From Comamonas koreensis (GTDB taxonomy: Bacteria > Pseudomonadota > Gammaproteobacteria > Burkholderiales > Burkholderiaceae_C), in assembly GCF_021026195.1 (NCBI RefSeq), contig NZ_JAJNCT010000029.1, forward strand, positions 20,680 through 84,679: a DNA stretch of 64,000 nucleotides, written 5' to 3'. The position numbers and the translations under genes were made by a program. This document shows, in pieces, positions 8,443 through 18,670 of the stretch. The notes below the pieces were generated by a model, which was not told where the DNA came from, did not search any database, and worked only from the letters and a program-made list of their open reading frames with translations. Position 1 is the first letter of the stretch. Each line of letters begins with the position of its first letter.

Positions 8443-9825
8443 TTACTGCACAGGATCACCATGCATCGGCAGACCGGTACGGTCGCGGCTGCTGACCAGG
8501 GCGATGAGGCCGATGATCGCTGCGCCGATCAGGTAGTAGGCAGGTACGACAGGGTTGCCGGTGCGGGCGATCAGCCAGGAGTTGATCATCGGCGCGGTGC
8601 CGGCGAACATGGCCACGGCCACGTTGTAGCTCAGCGCCATGCCCTTGAAGCGCACGCTGGTGTGGAACATCGACGGGATGATCGAGTAGATGCTGCCCAG
8701 CAGCATGGCCAGACAGAAGTTCAGCACCATCAAGGACGAGATCTTGGCGGCGGTGCTGCCTTCGAGCAGCAGGTGAAAGCACGGCACGGCCAGCACCGCG
8801 ATGGCCAGGCTGGCGGCGGTCATCATGGTCTTGCGGCTGAGCTTGTCGGCCAGCATGCCCATAAGAGGGATCATGACCACCAGAAAGAGCTGTGGGCCCA
8901 GGGACAGCTTGAGGCCGGTGGCCACATCCACATGCAGCGCGCTGACAAAGTAGGTCGGGATGTAGGTGACGACGGTGAACAAGGTGACATTGGTCACGAT
9001 GATGATGCCGGCCGACTGGAACAGCTCCTTCTTGTGGGTGGCGAACAGCACCTTCCAGCTCGCCTGGGCCAGTGCATCATGCTGCTGCTTCATTGCGACA
9101 AAGGTGGGGGTTTCTTCCAGGTACTTGCGGATATAGAGGCCAATGGCGCCCAGTGGCAGTGCGATCAGAAACGGAATGCGCCAGGCCCAGTCCAGGATCT
9201 GGTCGGCGCTGAAGAACACCGTCAGGATGGCCGAGACCGAGGCACCAAAGAAGAAGCCGGCCATGCAACCCACCTCGACCCAGCTGGTGAGCAAGGTGCG
9301 GTTGCGGTCCCGGCAGTATTCGGCCACAAAGATCGCAGCGCCACTGGCCTCGCCCCCGGCGGACAGGCCCTGCATCAGGCGCAGCACGATCAGCAGCAGG
9401 GGCGCGGCGATGCCGATGCTGGCATAGCCGGGCAGCACCCCGATCAGGAAGGTGGAGATGGCCATCATGATGATGGTGATGGTCAGCACGCGTTTTCGGC
9501 CGTACTTGTCGCCCAGCGAGCCAAAGAAGATGCCGCCGATGGGCCGGGCAAAAAAGGCAATGGCAAAGGCCGCCCAGGATGCGGTGACCTGCATCGTGGG
9601 CGAGCTGCTGGCAAAGAAGACCTTGCCCAGCACTGCAGCCAGGTAGCCGTAGACGGAAAACTCGAACCATTCGACAAAGCTGCCGACCACCGAGGCCAGC
9701 ACCACGCGGTTGAGCTCCTTGGACTGCACCGTGCGCGGCGCGACCGTTGATGAGGGGGACGGCCAGTCCGAAAGGCTGGCACTGGGGGCGGCAAAGCCAT
9801 CTGCCGTGGGATTTTGTGTGCGCAT
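8443..9825 (-). CDS. MFS transporter, metabolite:H+ symporter (MHS) type
   Basis: 460 residues from the ATG at 9825, which has an AAGGA ribosome site; an upstream in-frame ATG at 10032 lies inside hyuB and is rejected. The sequence has about twelve hydrophobic segments and the MHS signatures GSFVEWFEFSVYGYLAAVLG, FFARPIGGIFFGSLGDKYGR, and RLMQGLSAGGEASGAAIFVA. These proteins (ProP, ShiA, KgtP, CitA relatives) import organic acids, betaines or amino-acid-like compounds with protons. It follows hyuB by 94 bases on the same strand and is probably the importer for the substrate or product of HyuAB. Exact substrate unknown. Confidence 0.9.
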   Translation of the reverse strand: MRTQNPTADGFAAPSASLSDWPSPSSTVAPRTVQSKELNRVVLASVVGSFVEWFEFSVYGYLAAVLGKVFFASSSPTMQVTASWAAFAIAFFARPIGGIFFGSLGDKYGRKRVLTITIIMMAISTFLIGVLPGYASIGIAAPLLLIVLRLMQGLSAGGEASGAAIFVAEYCRDRNRTLLTSWVEVGCMAGFFFGASVSAILTVFFSADQILDWAWRIPFLIALPLGAIGLYIRKYLEETPTFVAMKQQHDALAQASWKVLFATHKKELFQSAGIIIVTNVTLFTVVTYIPTYFVSALHVDVATGLKLSLGPQLFLVVMIPLMGMLADKLSRKTMMTAASLAIAVLAVPCFHLLLEGSTAAKISSLMVLNFCLAMLLGSIYSIIPSMFHTSVRFKGMALSYNVAVAMFAGTAPMINSWLIARTGNPVVPAYYLIGAAIIGLIALVSSRDRTGLPMHGDPVQ

Positions 9826-9919
9826 CGGGAATCCTTGGTGTCCTGCTGTGGGAGAAAAAGAAAAGCGGGCCAGCGCGCTGGAAAGGCCAGCGGCAGCGCC
9901 GCTGGCCAGCTTCAGGCGA

Positions 9920-11596
9920 TCAGGCCGGGGTCCGTGGTGCCGCCTGGGCGTAATCGGCCTGGGCTTGCTCGGCGCTGATGTAGCCATAGGCCACATCGCG
10001 CTGTACCAGCGCTGCCGGGCGCTGGGCCGCATCGCCGTTGCCGCCGCCGCCGGGCAGGTCCAGAATCAGACGGCGCCCGGCCGGGATCTGCTGCTTGCCC
10101 TTGCCGCGCAACGTGGTGCCGTCGTCCAGCGAGACCTGGCCCAGCGCGCCACTTTGGCCGCCGTTGTGGCCCCGGGCCGCAAAATGGACGCGGTCAAACA
10201 TGGCGTTCAGGTCAAACTCGAAGCCCTCGGCCGAGCCCACCTCGATGCGCTGGCCCAGGCCGCCCCGCCAGCGGCCGGCGCCGCCCGAGTTGGGGCGCAG
10301 CTCCTTGCGCCAGATGATGATGGGGCCGATGCTCTCGGTCACCTCGACCGACATGGCCTGCACCCCGCTGGGGAAGGCGGTGGCGCTCAGGCCATCGCTG
10401 GAGGGGCGCGCACCGGTGCCGCCGGTATTGAACATCAGGATCTCGTGCTGCTGGTTGCGGGTGGCCTGGGTGATGCCCTTGAAGCGCATCTGCAGGTTCC
10501 ACAGCGAGCTGGCCCCTTCGGCCGGGATCTCGCCCTGGCAAATGGGTTGCAGCGCGCCCAGCACTACATCAGGGATCAGGTGGCCGATGACATGGCGCAC
10601 GGACACCGGGCGCGGGCGGTGGGCATTGAGGATGCAGTCCTCGGGCGCGCTGATCTCAAAGGGCTCCAGCGAGCCCCAGTTGTTGGGGATCTCTGGCGCA
10701 ATCGCGCATTTGAGCGCATAGGAGGCATAGGCCTTGGTGTAGGTCAGCGGCACATTGATGCCGTAGCGGCTGGGGTCCGAGGTGCCGGCAAAGTCGGCGC
10801 GCAGCTTGTCGGCCGCAATCTCCACCGCCACCACCAGCTCGATGGGCTTTTCATAGCCGTCCACGGTCATCGCATAGCGCTGGGTACCATCGGGCAACGC
10901 GGCGATGCGCTCGCGGGTGGCGCGCTGGCTGTTCTCAAAGATGAAACCGGCCAGGTCTTCCAGGTCACGCAGTTCAAACTCGGCCAGCATGCCCTTGAGG
11001 CGGCGCATGCCGGTGGCATTGCAGACCGCCAGCGAATGGAAGTCACCAATCACCTGGTCGCGCTCGCGCACGTTGTTGCGCAGGATCTCGATCAGGTCCT
11101 CATTCAGCGCGCCGGCGCGGAAGAACTTCATCGGCGGAATGCACAGGCCCTCCTCGTAGACATCGCTGCCATCCGGGCCAAAGCCGCGCCCGCCGATGTC
11201 CACCACGTGGGCGGTGGCGGCAAAGTAGCCGATGTGCTCGCTGTGGCCGTCGCGGCCATAAAACACCGGGGTGACGACGGTGATGTCGTGCAGGTGGCCG
11301 GTGCCCAGCCAGGGGTCATTGGTGACCAGCACATCGCCATCTTGCAGGGTGCTGCGCTCAAAGCGCTTGGCAAAATGCGCGACCGACTCGGCCATCGAGT
11401 TCACATGGCCAGGGGTGCCGGTGACGGCCTGGGCCATCATGCGGCCCTGCTTGTCGAACACGCCGGCCGACAAGTCGCCCGCCTCCCGCACGCTGGTGCA
11501 AAAGGCGGTGCGAATCAAGGTGACCGCCTGCTCTTCCACCACCGAGATGAGGCGGTTCCACATGATTTGGTAATGAACGTCTGTATTGTTTGCCAT
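9920..11596 (-). CDS. hyuB: Hydantoinase B/5-oxoprolinase beta-type subunit (HyuB)
   Basis: 558 residues. The family start DVHYQIMWNRLISVVEEQAV and blocks such as GDVLVTNDPWLGTGHLHDIT are characteristic of HyuB. I chose the ATG at 11596, which has GGAG seven bases upstream and begins two bases after the hyuA stop; a GTG at 11602 overlapping that stop is possible but has no spacing for a ribosome site. With HyuA it forms the ATP-dependent amidohydrolase that opens N-methylhydantoin, hydantoin or 5-oxoproline rings. The glycine-rich stretch RPNSGGAGRWRGGLGQR is conserved. The precise ring substrate cannot be told from sequence. Confidence 0.92.
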   Translation of the reverse strand: MANNTDVHYQIMWNRLISVVEEQAVTLIRTAFCTSVREAGDLSAGVFDKQGRMMAQAVTGTPGHVNSMAESVAHFAKRFERSTLQDGDVLVTNDPWLGTGHLHDITVVTPVFYGRDGHSEHIGYFAATAHVVDIGGRGFGPDGSDVYEEGLCIPPMKFFRAGALNEDLIEILRNNVRERDQVIGDFHSLAVCNATGMRRLKGMLAEFELRDLEDLAGFIFENSQRATRERIAALPDGTQRYAMTVDGYEKPIELVVAVEIAADKLRADFAGTSDPSRYGINVPLTYTKAYASYALKCAIAPEIPNNWGSLEPFEISAPEDCILNAHRPRPVSVRHVIGHLIPDVVLGALQPICQGEIPAEGASSLWNLQMRFKGITQATRNQQHEILMFNTGGTGARPSSDGLSATAFPSGVQAMSVEVTESIGPIIIWRKELRPNSGGAGRWRGGLGQRIEVGSAEGFEFDLNAMFDRVHFAARGHNGGQSGALGQVSLDDGTTLRGKGKQQIPAGRRLILDLPGGGGNGDAAQRPAALVQRDVAYGYISAEQAQADYAQAAPRTPA

Positions 11597-11598
11597 GA

Positions 11599-13701
11599 TC
11601 ACACTCCGCTGTCCATGCGTTCCACCAGCATGCAGTCATCCGACTGCAGCACGACCTTGAAGCCGGGGCTGACATAGGTCGAGGTTTCCTTTTCCACGAT
11701 CACCACCGGGCCGGGCACGGCCTGGCCCCGGGGCAGGCCCAGGCGCTCATAGATGTCGCAGGCATAGAACTGGCCTTGTTTGCCGTCAAATACCTCGCGG
11801 CGATCCAGCACCGTGCCGGCCCCCTTTTGGGGCGTACCGCCCTGCTGCAACGCAGTCTGGGCCGGCGGCAAGGTCTTTGAACGCAAGGACAGTGCCCAGC
11901 TCACCACCTCGATATCGAGGCCGTCGATCGCGTGGCCGAACAAAGCCACATAGTTCTGCACAAAGGCCGCGTTGAGCGCTGGAACGCTGTCCGGCCCAAA
12001 GTGCTGCACGGGCACCGAGACGGGAATCTCCCAACCCTGGCCGCAGTAGCGCATGAAGGCGCGCAGTTCCTTGACGGTCTCGCCGCCGTAGCCGGTGTCT
12101 TGCAAGAAGGCGCTCACCTCGACTTCCATCTCGCGCAGCATCTGGTTGACGGCCTCGCCATCGAACTGGCTCATGCGCATCACCGAGCTGCGCAGCGACT
12201 CATAGGCAAAGGGCGCCCGCAAGAAGCCGATGGCCGAGCCCACGCCGGCGCCGGTCGGGATCAGCAGGCGCTGGATGCCGAGCTTTTCACACAGCCGTAC
12301 CGCATGCAGCGGCGCCGCGCCGCCGTAGGCGATCATCGTGTAGGCCTCCAGGTCCTGGCCGGATTCCACCGCATGCATGCGCGCGGCATTGGCCATGTTT
12401 TCGTCCACCACCTCGGCCACTGCATAGGCGGCGCGCACTGCATCCAGGCCCTGGGCCTGGCCCACATGGGCGGCCATGGCTTTTTCGGCAGCGGGCATAT
12501 CCAGCCGCATGCTGCCGCCGGCAAAACGGGCTGGGTCCAGCTTGTGCAGCAGCAGATCGGCATCGGTCACCGTCGGGCGTGCGCCGCCCCGGCCGTAGCT
12601 GGCCGGTCCGGGCTCGGAGCCGGCGCTCTCGGGTCCCACACGCACCTGGCGCATATCGTCCACATGCGCGATGGAGCCGCCGCCCGCACCGATCTCGATC
12701 ATCTCGATGACCGGGATCGAGATCGGCATGCCGCTGCCCTTTTTGAAGCGGTAGCTGCGCGCGACTTCAAACACCCGCGCCGTCTTGGGCACATGCTGGT
12801 CGATGAGGCAGATCTTGGCGGTGGTGCCGCCCATGTCGAAGGAGACGACCTTGTCCTGCCCATACTTGGCCGCAAAATCGCTGGCATAGATGGCGCCTCC
12901 GGCTGGGCCGGATTCGAGCAGGCGCACCGGGAATTCGGCAGCATTGGCCAGCGACATCAGCCCGCCGCCCGAGTGGATCAGGTAGAGCGGACAGTGCATG
13001 CCTTCTGCCACCAGCGCCTGGGCCAGGCGCTGCAGGTAGGAGGACATCAGCGGCTTCACATAGGCATTGGCGCAGACGGTGTTGAAGCGCTCGAACTCGC
13101 GGATCTGGGGCGAGACCTCGCTGGAAATGGACACCGACAGCTGCGGCAGCGCCTGGGCAATCAGCGCGCGCACGCGCTTTTCATGGGCCGGGTTCTTGTA
13201 GCTGTGCATCAAACCCACGGCCACGCTTTCGTACTCGCCCCGGCGCAGCTGCGCAATCACGTCCTGCATCTGTGCCTCATCAAGCGGCTGCAGCTCCTGG
13301 CCCTTGGCATCGAGCCGGCCCCGCACGGTATAGCGGTGGTTGCGGGCGATCAGCGGCGCGGGCAGCTGGATGGCCAGGTCGTACTGCTCAAAGCGGCCTT
13401 CGTTGCGCATCTCGATCACATCGCGAAAACCTTCGCTGGTGATGAAGGCGGTCCTGGCGCCGCGCCGCTCGATCAGCGAATTGGTGGCTAAGGTGGTGCC
13501 GTGGATCACCGTGCCGATTTGCGATGGCGCAATCCCGGCCTGGGCTGCCGCCTGTTTCAGGCCGGTGACGATGGCGCGCTCAGGTTTTTCATAGTCCGTC
13601 AGGACCTTCTCGCTGAACAGGACGCCATCGACCTCCAGTGCGATATCTGTGAAAGTGCCGCCGATGTCTGCCCCGGCGCGTATGACTTGGCTTTTTGCCA
13701 T
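11599..13701 (-). CDS. hyuA: Hydantoinase A/5-oxoprolinase alpha-type subunit (HyuA)
   Basis: 700 residues from the ATG at 13701, preceded by GGAGAT; an open extension to 13947 carries no family sequence. The ASKHA-type ATP site is seen twice, as GADIGGTFTDIALEVDG near the N-terminus and VSFDMGGTTAKICLIDQ in the middle. The acyl-phosphate region includes IEIGAGGGSIAHVD and VGPESAGSEPGPASYGRGG. HyuA phosphorylates the substrate amide for hydrolysis together with HyuB. It is the first gene of a hyuA-hyuB-MFS operon. Acetone carboxylase subunits belong to the same superfamily, but no gamma subunit is present here, so a hydantoin- or oxoproline-type ring is more likely. Confidence 0.92.
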   Translation of the reverse strand: MAKSQVIRAGADIGGTFTDIALEVDGVLFSEKVLTDYEKPERAIVTGLKQAAAQAGIAPSQIGTVIHGTTLATNSLIERRGARTAFITSEGFRDVIEMRNEGRFEQYDLAIQLPAPLIARNHRYTVRGRLDAKGQELQPLDEAQMQDVIAQLRRGEYESVAVGLMHSYKNPAHEKRVRALIAQALPQLSVSISSEVSPQIREFERFNTVCANAYVKPLMSSYLQRLAQALVAEGMHCPLYLIHSGGGLMSLANAAEFPVRLLESGPAGGAIYASDFAAKYGQDKVVSFDMGGTTAKICLIDQHVPKTARVFEVARSYRFKKGSGMPISIPVIEMIEIGAGGGSIAHVDDMRQVRVGPESAGSEPGPASYGRGGARPTVTDADLLLHKLDPARFAGGSMRLDMPAAEKAMAAHVGQAQGLDAVRAAYAVAEVVDENMANAARMHAVESGQDLEAYTMIAYGGAAPLHAVRLCEKLGIQRLLIPTGAGVGSAIGFLRAPFAYESLRSSVMRMSQFDGEAVNQMLREMEVEVSAFLQDTGYGGETVKELRAFMRYCGQGWEIPVSVPVQHFGPDSVPALNAAFVQNYVALFGHAIDGLDIEVVSWALSLRSKTLPPAQTALQQGGTPQKGAGTVLDRREVFDGKQGQFYACDIYERLGLPRGQAVPGPVVIVEKETSTYVSPGFKVVLQSDDCMLVERMDSGV

Positions 13702-14076
13702 CTGGTATCTCCGAATCATGCAAGCTGTGTGGATCAGAAGCTCTGATCTGGCAGCGATGATCAAGTGATCGCCCAATCGGCGCAAACAAGAAATTCGAGG
13801 GCGGGCACAAGCCAGGCTTCGCGGGTAAAAACCATTACGCGCTAACCCGGTAGCCATGCACGGCCACAGTGCATGGAGGACTGGTTTTTGGCAGCCCATG
13901 CACCAGGGCTGCGCGCTGCCGCACCATGCGGCGGCGGCTTGCACCAAAGCCGGGTGGACGGGTGCTCGAAACTCGCCACGGCAGGCTTGTGTAAAGCTTG
14001 CAAGGACCGCGAATAAGTGAGGCTATCGGCACGCCAGGCCTTTGCGATGGACCGTTTTCAGGCACCGGATGCAGAC
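13702..14076. other. Intergenic region upstream of hyuA, no gene seen
   Basis: About 375 bases separate hyuA from the terminator of the nrd operon. It should hold the hyuA promoter. I see no convincing sigma-70 boxes, operator or small gene; frames open here lack ribosome sites and family resemblance. Confidence 0.5.
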
Positions 14077-14105
14077 AAAAAAAGCCCCAAGCAAAGCTTG
14101 GGGCC
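14077..14105 (-). terminator. Rho-independent terminator of the nrdA-nrdB-ferredoxin operon
   Basis: On the minus strand a perfect nine-base stem GCCCCAAGC / GCTTGGGGC with a three-base loop is followed by seven Ts, beginning about 20 bases after the ferredoxin stop codon. Confidence 0.9.
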
Positions 14106-14126
14106 TGTGCGCAGAGCAGCAGCCGA

Positions 14127-14429
14127 TTACAAATCCAGGGCCAACTGGCTTTTGTCGTCGGCACTGGTTTCCACCTGCCGCAGGCTGCACTCCACCTTGA
14201 TGGGGGTCTTGACCACGCAGCAGCAGGGAACCACCTCATTGGGCCCGACAAAGGCCAGCGGCTCCTGGGTGTAGACGACTTCGCCCTCCACCAAGGTGAG
14301 GCGGCAGCTGCCGCAATAGCCACCACGGCACTGGTACTCCACATCGTGGCCAGTGCGCTCCAGCGCTTCGAGCAGGGTCTCCCCTGGCAGCACGCGTATG
14401 AGGGTGTCCGTGGTGCTGACCGTGGTCAC
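14127..14429 (-). CDS. 2Fe-2S ferredoxin for ribonucleotide reductase maintenance (YfaE-like)
   Basis: 100 residues of a plant-type ferredoxin. The cluster ligands are Cys34, Cys39 and Cys42 in CRGGYCGSC, with one of Cys69-71 (PCCCV) as the fourth. In E. coli the YfaE ferredoxin encoded next to nrdB supplies electrons that rebuild the diferric-tyrosyl radical of NrdB; position and size here match that role. The GTG start at 14429 overlaps the nrdB stop codon in a GTGA arrangement, so expression is coupled. Confidence 0.9.
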   Translation of the reverse strand: MTTVSTTDTLIRVLPGETLLEALERTGHDVEYQCRGGYCGSCRLTLVEGEVVYTQEPLAFVGPNEVVPCCCVVKTPIKVECSLRQVETSADDKSQLALDL

Positions 14430-15559
14430 AACTCGATTCCGCTCAGGTCATCCAGCGAGACTTCGGCGTTGATCTGGCCCACCAGGTAGGAGCTCAGTTC
14501 CACCTCTTGCGGGGCCACCTGCACGGTGTCGGACGACAGCCAGGTGTTGATCCAGGGGATCGGGTTGCTCTTAGCGTTCTCGAACGCGGGCTTGAGACCG
14601 ATCGCCGACATGCGGATGTTGGTGATGTACTCCACGTACTGGCTCAGAATGTCCTTGTTCAGGCCGATCATCGAGCCGTCGCGGAACAGGTACTCAGCCC
14701 ACTGTTTTTCCTGCAAGGCCGCGGTCTTGAACATCTCAAAGCATTCCTGCTCGGTCTCTTTGGCGATCTTGGCAAAGTCCGGATCGTCCTGGCCCGAGCG
14801 CATGATGTTGAGCAAGTGCTGGGTACCGGTCAGGTGCAGCGCCTCATCACGGGCAATCAGGCGGATGATCTTGGCATTGCCTTCCATCAGCTTGCGCTCG
14901 GCAAACGCGAAGGAACAGGCAAAGCTCACATAAAAGCGGATGGCCTCCAGAATGTTCACATTCATCAGGCACAGGTACATCTTCTTCTTGAGCTGGTACA
15001 CATCGATCTCGTGCACCACGCCATTGATCATGTGGCTGCCCGCGCCCAGTTGGGCATGCAGCATGGCATCACGGATCAGGTCGTCGTAGTAGGACGAGAT
15101 ATCGCCCGCGCGCAGCTTGATGCTCTCGTTGCGCATGATGTCGTCAAAGATCACCGAGGGATCGTTGACGATATTGCGCAGGATGTGCGTGTAGGAGCGC
15201 GAGTGGATGGTCTCGGAAAACGCCCAGGTCTCTATCCAGGTCTCCAGCTCCGGCAGCGACACCAGCGGCAGGAAGGCCATGTTGGGGCTGCGCCCCTGGA
15301 TGGAGTCCAACAGCGTCTGGTACTTCAGGTTGCTGATGAAGATGTGCTTTTCGTGGTCGGGCAGGTTCTGGTAGTCGATCCGGTCCTGCGTGATGTCCAC
15401 TTCCTCAGGGCGCCAGAAAAACGAGAGCTGCTTTTCGATCAGCTTCTCGAAGATCGGGTACTTCTGCTGGTCGTAGCGGGCGACATTGACCGGATTGCCA
15501 AAGAACATCGGTTCCTTGAGCTGGTCATTGTCGACCTTGGAGAAGGTGCTGTATGCCAT
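14426..15559 (-). CDS. nrdB: Ribonucleoside-diphosphate reductase class Ia beta subunit
   Basis: 377 residues, the size of E. coli NrdB. It holds the diiron centre and tyrosyl radical that start catalysis in NrdA. The radical tyrosine is in [15 protein letters not shown]; iron ligands are visible in [14 protein letters not shown] and in the preceding acidic helices. The C-terminal tail [16 protein letters not shown] is the docking peptide for NrdA. The ATG follows the nrdA stop by 14 bases and has a strong GGAGAGAAGG ribosome site. Confidence 0.97.
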   Translation of the reverse strand: MAYSTFSKVDNDQLKEPMFFGNPVNVARYDQQKYPIFEKLIEKQLSFFWRPEEVDITQDRIDYQNLPDHEKHIFISNLKYQTLLDSIQGRSPNMAFLPLVSLPELETWIETWAFSETIHSRSYTHILRNIVNDPSVIFDDIMRNESIKLRAGDISSYYDDLIRDAMLHAQLGAGSHMINGVVHEIDVYQLKKKMYLCLMNVNILEAIRFYVSFACSFAFAERKLMEGNAKIIRLIARDEALHLTGTQHLLNIMRSGQDDPDFAKIAKETEQECFEMFKTAALQEKQWAEYLFRDGSMIGLNKDILSQYVEYITNIRMSAIGLKPAFENAKSNPIPWINTWLSSDTVQVAPQEVELSSYLVGQINAEVSLDDLSGIEL

Positions 15560-15573
15560 TGCCTTCTCTCCGC

Positions 15574-17853
15574 TTAGATCTTGCAGGCGCCGCTGGCGCA
15601 GTCGTCTTCTGCAGCCGCGCCCTGCATGTCTTCGGCACCGTCACGGGTGTTGTGGTAGTACAGGGTCTTGACACCAAACTTGTAGGCCTGCAGCAGGTCC
15701 TTGAGCAGTTGCTGCATCGGCACCTTGCCATCGGCAAAGCGCTGTGGGTCGTAGTTGGTGTTGGCCGAGATGGACTGGTCGACAAACTTCTGCATCAGGC
15801 CCACGAGCTTGAGGTAGCCATCGTTGTTGGGCATTTGCCAGAGCAGCTCGTACTGGCCCTTCAGGCGATCGATCTCCGGCACCACCTGGCGCAGGATGCC
15901 ATCCTTGGACTGCTTGACCGACACAAAGCCACGTGGAGGCTCGATGCCATTGGTCGCGTTGGCGATCTGGCTGGAGGTCTCCGAAGGCATCAGCGCGGTC
16001 AGGGTCGAGTTGCGCAGACCGTGGGTCTTGATCTCGGTGCGCAGCGTTTCCCAGTCGAGGTGCAGGGGCTCGTCGGTCAGGCCGTCGATGTCCTTCTTGT
16101 AGGTATCGATCGGAAGGATGCCGGCGGCGTAGTTGGTTTCGGCAAAGGCGGTGCAAGGACCGAATTCACGCGACAGCTGCACCGATGCCTTGAGCAGGTA
16201 GTACTGGATGGCTTCGAAGGTGCGGTGGGTCAGGCCATTGGCCGAACCATCGGAGTAGCGCACGCCGTTCTTGGCCAGGTAGTAGGCGTAGTTGATCACG
16301 CCCACGCCCAGCGAGCGGCGCTTTTCGGTCGCAATGCGGGCAGCAGCCACCGGGTAGTCCTGGTAGTCCAGCAGTGCATCGAGCGCACGCACGATCAGGT
16401 CGGCCAGCTCCTCGAGCTCGTCGGTCGATTCCAGCGCGCCCAGGTTGAAGGCGGACAAGGTGCAGAGCGCGATTTCGCCGTTCTCGTCCTTGATGTCTTC
16501 GAGCGGGTTGGTCGGCAGCAGAATTTCCATGCACAGGTTCGACTGGCGCACGGGAGCGACGGCCGGGTTGAACGGGCTGTGCGTGTTGCAGTGGTCCACG
16601 TTCTGGATGTAGATACGGCCGGTGCTGGCGCGCTCTTGCATCATCAGCGAGAACAGCTCCACTGCTGGCAGGGTGCGCTTGCGGATGGATTCATCGCTCT
16701 CGTACTTGACGTACAGCTCTTCGAACTTGTTCTGGTCGGCAAAAAAGGCCTCGTACAGACCGGGCACATCATGGGGCGAGAACAGGCTGATGTTCTGGCC
16801 CTTGATCAGGCGCTGGTAGAGCATGCGGTTGATCTGGATACCGTAGTCCAGATGGCGGATGCGGTTCTCTTCCACACCACGGTTGTTTTTCAGCACGAGC
16901 AGCGACTCGGCTTCCAGGTGCCACAGCGGGTAGAACAAGGTGGCGGCACCACCGCGCACGCCGCCCTGCGAGCAGGACTTGACGGCCGACTGGAACATCT
17001 TGAAGAAAGGCAGGCAGCCGGTGTGCTGCGCTTCGCCGCCACGGATCTCGCTGCCCAGCGCGCGGATGCGGCCACCGTTGATGCCGATACCGGCGCGCTG
17101 CGACACGTACTTGACGATGGCGCTGGTGGTGGCATTGATGCTGTCGAGGCTGTCGTCGCACTCGATCAGCACGCAGGAGCTGAACTGGCGCAGCGGCGTG
17201 CGCACGCCCGACATGATGGGCGTGGGCAGCGAAATCTTGAAGCGCGAGACGGCATCATAGAAGCGCTTGATGTACTGCAAACGGCGGTCGGCCGGGTACT
17301 TGGCAAACAGGCTCATCGCAACCAGCACGTACAGGATCTGCGGGCTTTCGTAGATGCGCTTGGTCACCCGGTTCTGCACCAGGTACTTGCCTTCGAGCTG
17401 CTTCACGGCGGCGTAGGAGAAGTCCATATCGCGCCAGTGGTCGATGAAACCATTGATCTCGTCGTACTCTTCGCGGCTGTAATCGGCCAGCAGATGGGGG
17501 TCGTACTTCTTGAGCTCGGTGAGCTTTTGCACATGCTCGTACAGATGCGGCGGCTCGAACTGGCCGAACGCAATCTTGCGCAGGTGGAAGATGGCCAGGC
17601 GCGCTGCGACGTACTGGTAGTCGGGCGCGTCTTCGGAGATCAGGTCGGCGGCGGACTTGATGATGGTTTCATGGATCGCATCGGTGCGGATGCCGTCATA
17701 GAACTGGATATGCGACTGCAGCTCGATCTGCGAGACCGACACATTGCTCAGGCCTTTGGCCGCCCAGTCAATCACTCGGTGGATTTTGTCCAGGTCGATG
17801 GGTTCAACGCGACCGTCACGCTTGGTGACTCTCATAGTGCTTGTCTGGTTCAT
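15574..17853 (-). CDS. nrdA: Ribonucleoside-diphosphate reductase class Ia alpha subunit
   Basis: 759 residues from the ATG at 17853; an in-frame ATG at 17934 adds only non-family sequence. An ATP-cone domain ([20 protein letters not shown] onward, about residues 7-95) indicates allosteric on/off control by ATP/dATP. Active-site cysteines lie in [30 protein letters not shown] and CTLSAFNLG, and the C-terminal CASGACKI supplies the redox pair reduced by thioredoxin or glutaredoxin. It makes deoxynucleotides for DNA synthesis. It is first in a three-gene operon behind two NrdR-like boxes. Confidence 0.97.
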   Translation of the reverse strand: MNQTSTMRVTKRDGRVEPIDLDKIHRVIDWAAKGLSNVSVSQIELQSHIQFYDGIRTDAIHETIIKSAADLISEDAPDYQYVAARLAIFHLRKIAFGQFEPPHLYEHVQKLTELKKYDPHLLADYSREEYDEINGFIDHWRDMDFSYAAVKQLEGKYLVQNRVTKRIYESPQILYVLVAMSLFAKYPADRRLQYIKRFYDAVSRFKISLPTPIMSGVRTPLRQFSSCVLIECDDSLDSINATTSAIVKYVSQRAGIGINGGRIRALGSEIRGGEAQHTGCLPFFKMFQSAVKSCSQGGVRGGAATLFYPLWHLEAESLLVLKNNRGVEENRIRHLDYGIQINRMLYQRLIKGQNISLFSPHDVPGLYEAFFADQNKFEELYVKYESDESIRKRTLPAVELFSLMMQERASTGRIYIQNVDHCNTHSPFNPAVAPVRQSNLCMEILLPTNPLEDIKDENGEIALCTLSAFNLGALESTDELEELADLIVRALDALLDYQDYPVAAARIATEKRRSLGVGVINYAYYLAKNGVRYSDGSANGLTHRTFEAIQYYLLKASVQLSREFGPCTAFAETNYAAGILPIDTYKKDIDGLTDEPLHLDWETLRTEIKTHGLRNSTLTALMPSETSSQIANATNGIEPPRGFVSVKQSKDGILRQVVPEIDRLKGQYELLWQMPNNDGYLKLVGLMQKFVDQSISANTNYDPQRFADGKVPMQQLLKDLLQAYKFGVKTLYYHNTRDGAEDMQGAAAEDDCASGACKI

Positions 17854-17994
17854 TTGCGATGTTTCTAATGGGATAAAAAACGCAGGACCACGGGCGCAAG
17901 ACGCAGCTATCCCGCGCCAAAACGCGCCCGGCATCGCAGGCGCGCAGTGGCTGGAGGAAGACCAGCATCGGATAACCAGTGGGGGAAGCGGTGG

Positions 17995-18042
17995 ACACTA
18001 CATATGGTGTCTATGGCATTGAGTGTACGCTACCTGTAGCGT
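17995..18042 (-). promoter_or_regulatory. Pair of NrdR-like boxes upstream of nrdA
   Basis: Two imperfect 16-base palindromes, ACACTACATATGGTGT at 17995-18010 and ACGCTACCTGTAGCGT at 18027-18042, have centres exactly 32 bp apart (three helical turns). The first fits the NrdR consensus well (ACACWATATAWTGTGT type) and the second less well. Tandem NrdR boxes about 31-32 bp apart in front of nrd operons are the usual arrangement for the ATP-cone repressor NrdR. They lie 140-190 bases before the nrdA ATG; the rest of the 17854-18289 gap holds no gene I can support. Confidence 0.7.
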
Positions 18043-18289
18043 TCCTGGCAGCAAAAAAGCAGGCCCAATTTCTGCTAGGCAAGGCCCTTTTCAGCGAAGA
18101 ATGCAGCAAAATCAACGTGCATCGGCTCGGAAAATATATGTATCCAGCCGGATACATTCCCCGCCCTGCGCAAGGGCATCGCCAAGCCATGTTGACGGCG
18201 ATCGCCATCTGATTAATGGCTTGGGCGATAGCGCCATGGACCCACTTTGATGGTGGGGCGCAGCTGGCGTTTTTGGAACTGCCCAAACG

Positions 18290-18319
18290 AAAAACCTGCT
18301 GCACTTGCGTGCAACAGGC
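18290..18319 (-). terminator. Terminator after the downstream tRNA-Pro gene
   Basis: On the minus strand the stem CCTGTTGCAC / GTGCAGCAGG (one G-U pair) with loop GCAA is followed by TTTTT, 13 bases after the tRNA CCA end. Confidence 0.8.
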
Positions 18320-18331
18320 TTTCAATAGGGA

Positions 18332-18408
18332 TGGTCGGAGCGGTGGGATTCGAACTCACGACCCTCTGCTCCCAAAGCAGATGCGCTACCAGGCTGCGCT
18401 ACGCTCCG
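18332..18408 (-). tRNA. tRNA-Pro(UGG), copy A
   Basis: 77 bases on the minus strand with encoded CCA. The acceptor arms are CGGAGCG and CGCTCCG, the anticodon loop is TTTGGGA (anticodon TGG) and the T loop is TTCGAAT. It differs from copy B (18671-18747) at only two bases, which pair with each other in the T stem (50:64, U-A here, C-G there). Both copies keep an A-C mismatch at 52:62. Confidence 0.97.
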
Positions 18409-18626
18409 ACTAAGCCGCTATTGTATATCGAGCCGCAGTCCCTTCTGGCGAAAATTGATTACTTTGACAACTTTTTAGCGGATCGGACGGTTGGCAGGCA
18501 GCCGCCCTGCCCGCTGCGCAGCATGGGCCTCGGCGCTGCACCCAGCGCCCCACCTTGGCCGGACTGTCAACCAGCGTTGCCAGCGCTTTAACAATACAAG
18601 CCGTATCGAATCGCGGATCAGCAAAA

Positions 18627-18660
18627 CAAAAAACCTGCTGCATTTGCATGCAACAGGTTT
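18627..18660 (-). terminator. Terminator after the upstream tRNA-Pro gene
   Basis: On the minus strand CCTGTTGCA / TGCAGCAGG (one G-U pair) is followed by TTTTTTG. It is a near copy of the terminator after copy A, as part of the same duplication. Confidence 0.8.
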
Positions 18661-18670
18661 TTAAATGGAA

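Noticed and set aside
15553..17868. Plus-strand frame of 771 codons opposite nrdA
   Set aside because: Antisense shadow; nrdA is certain.
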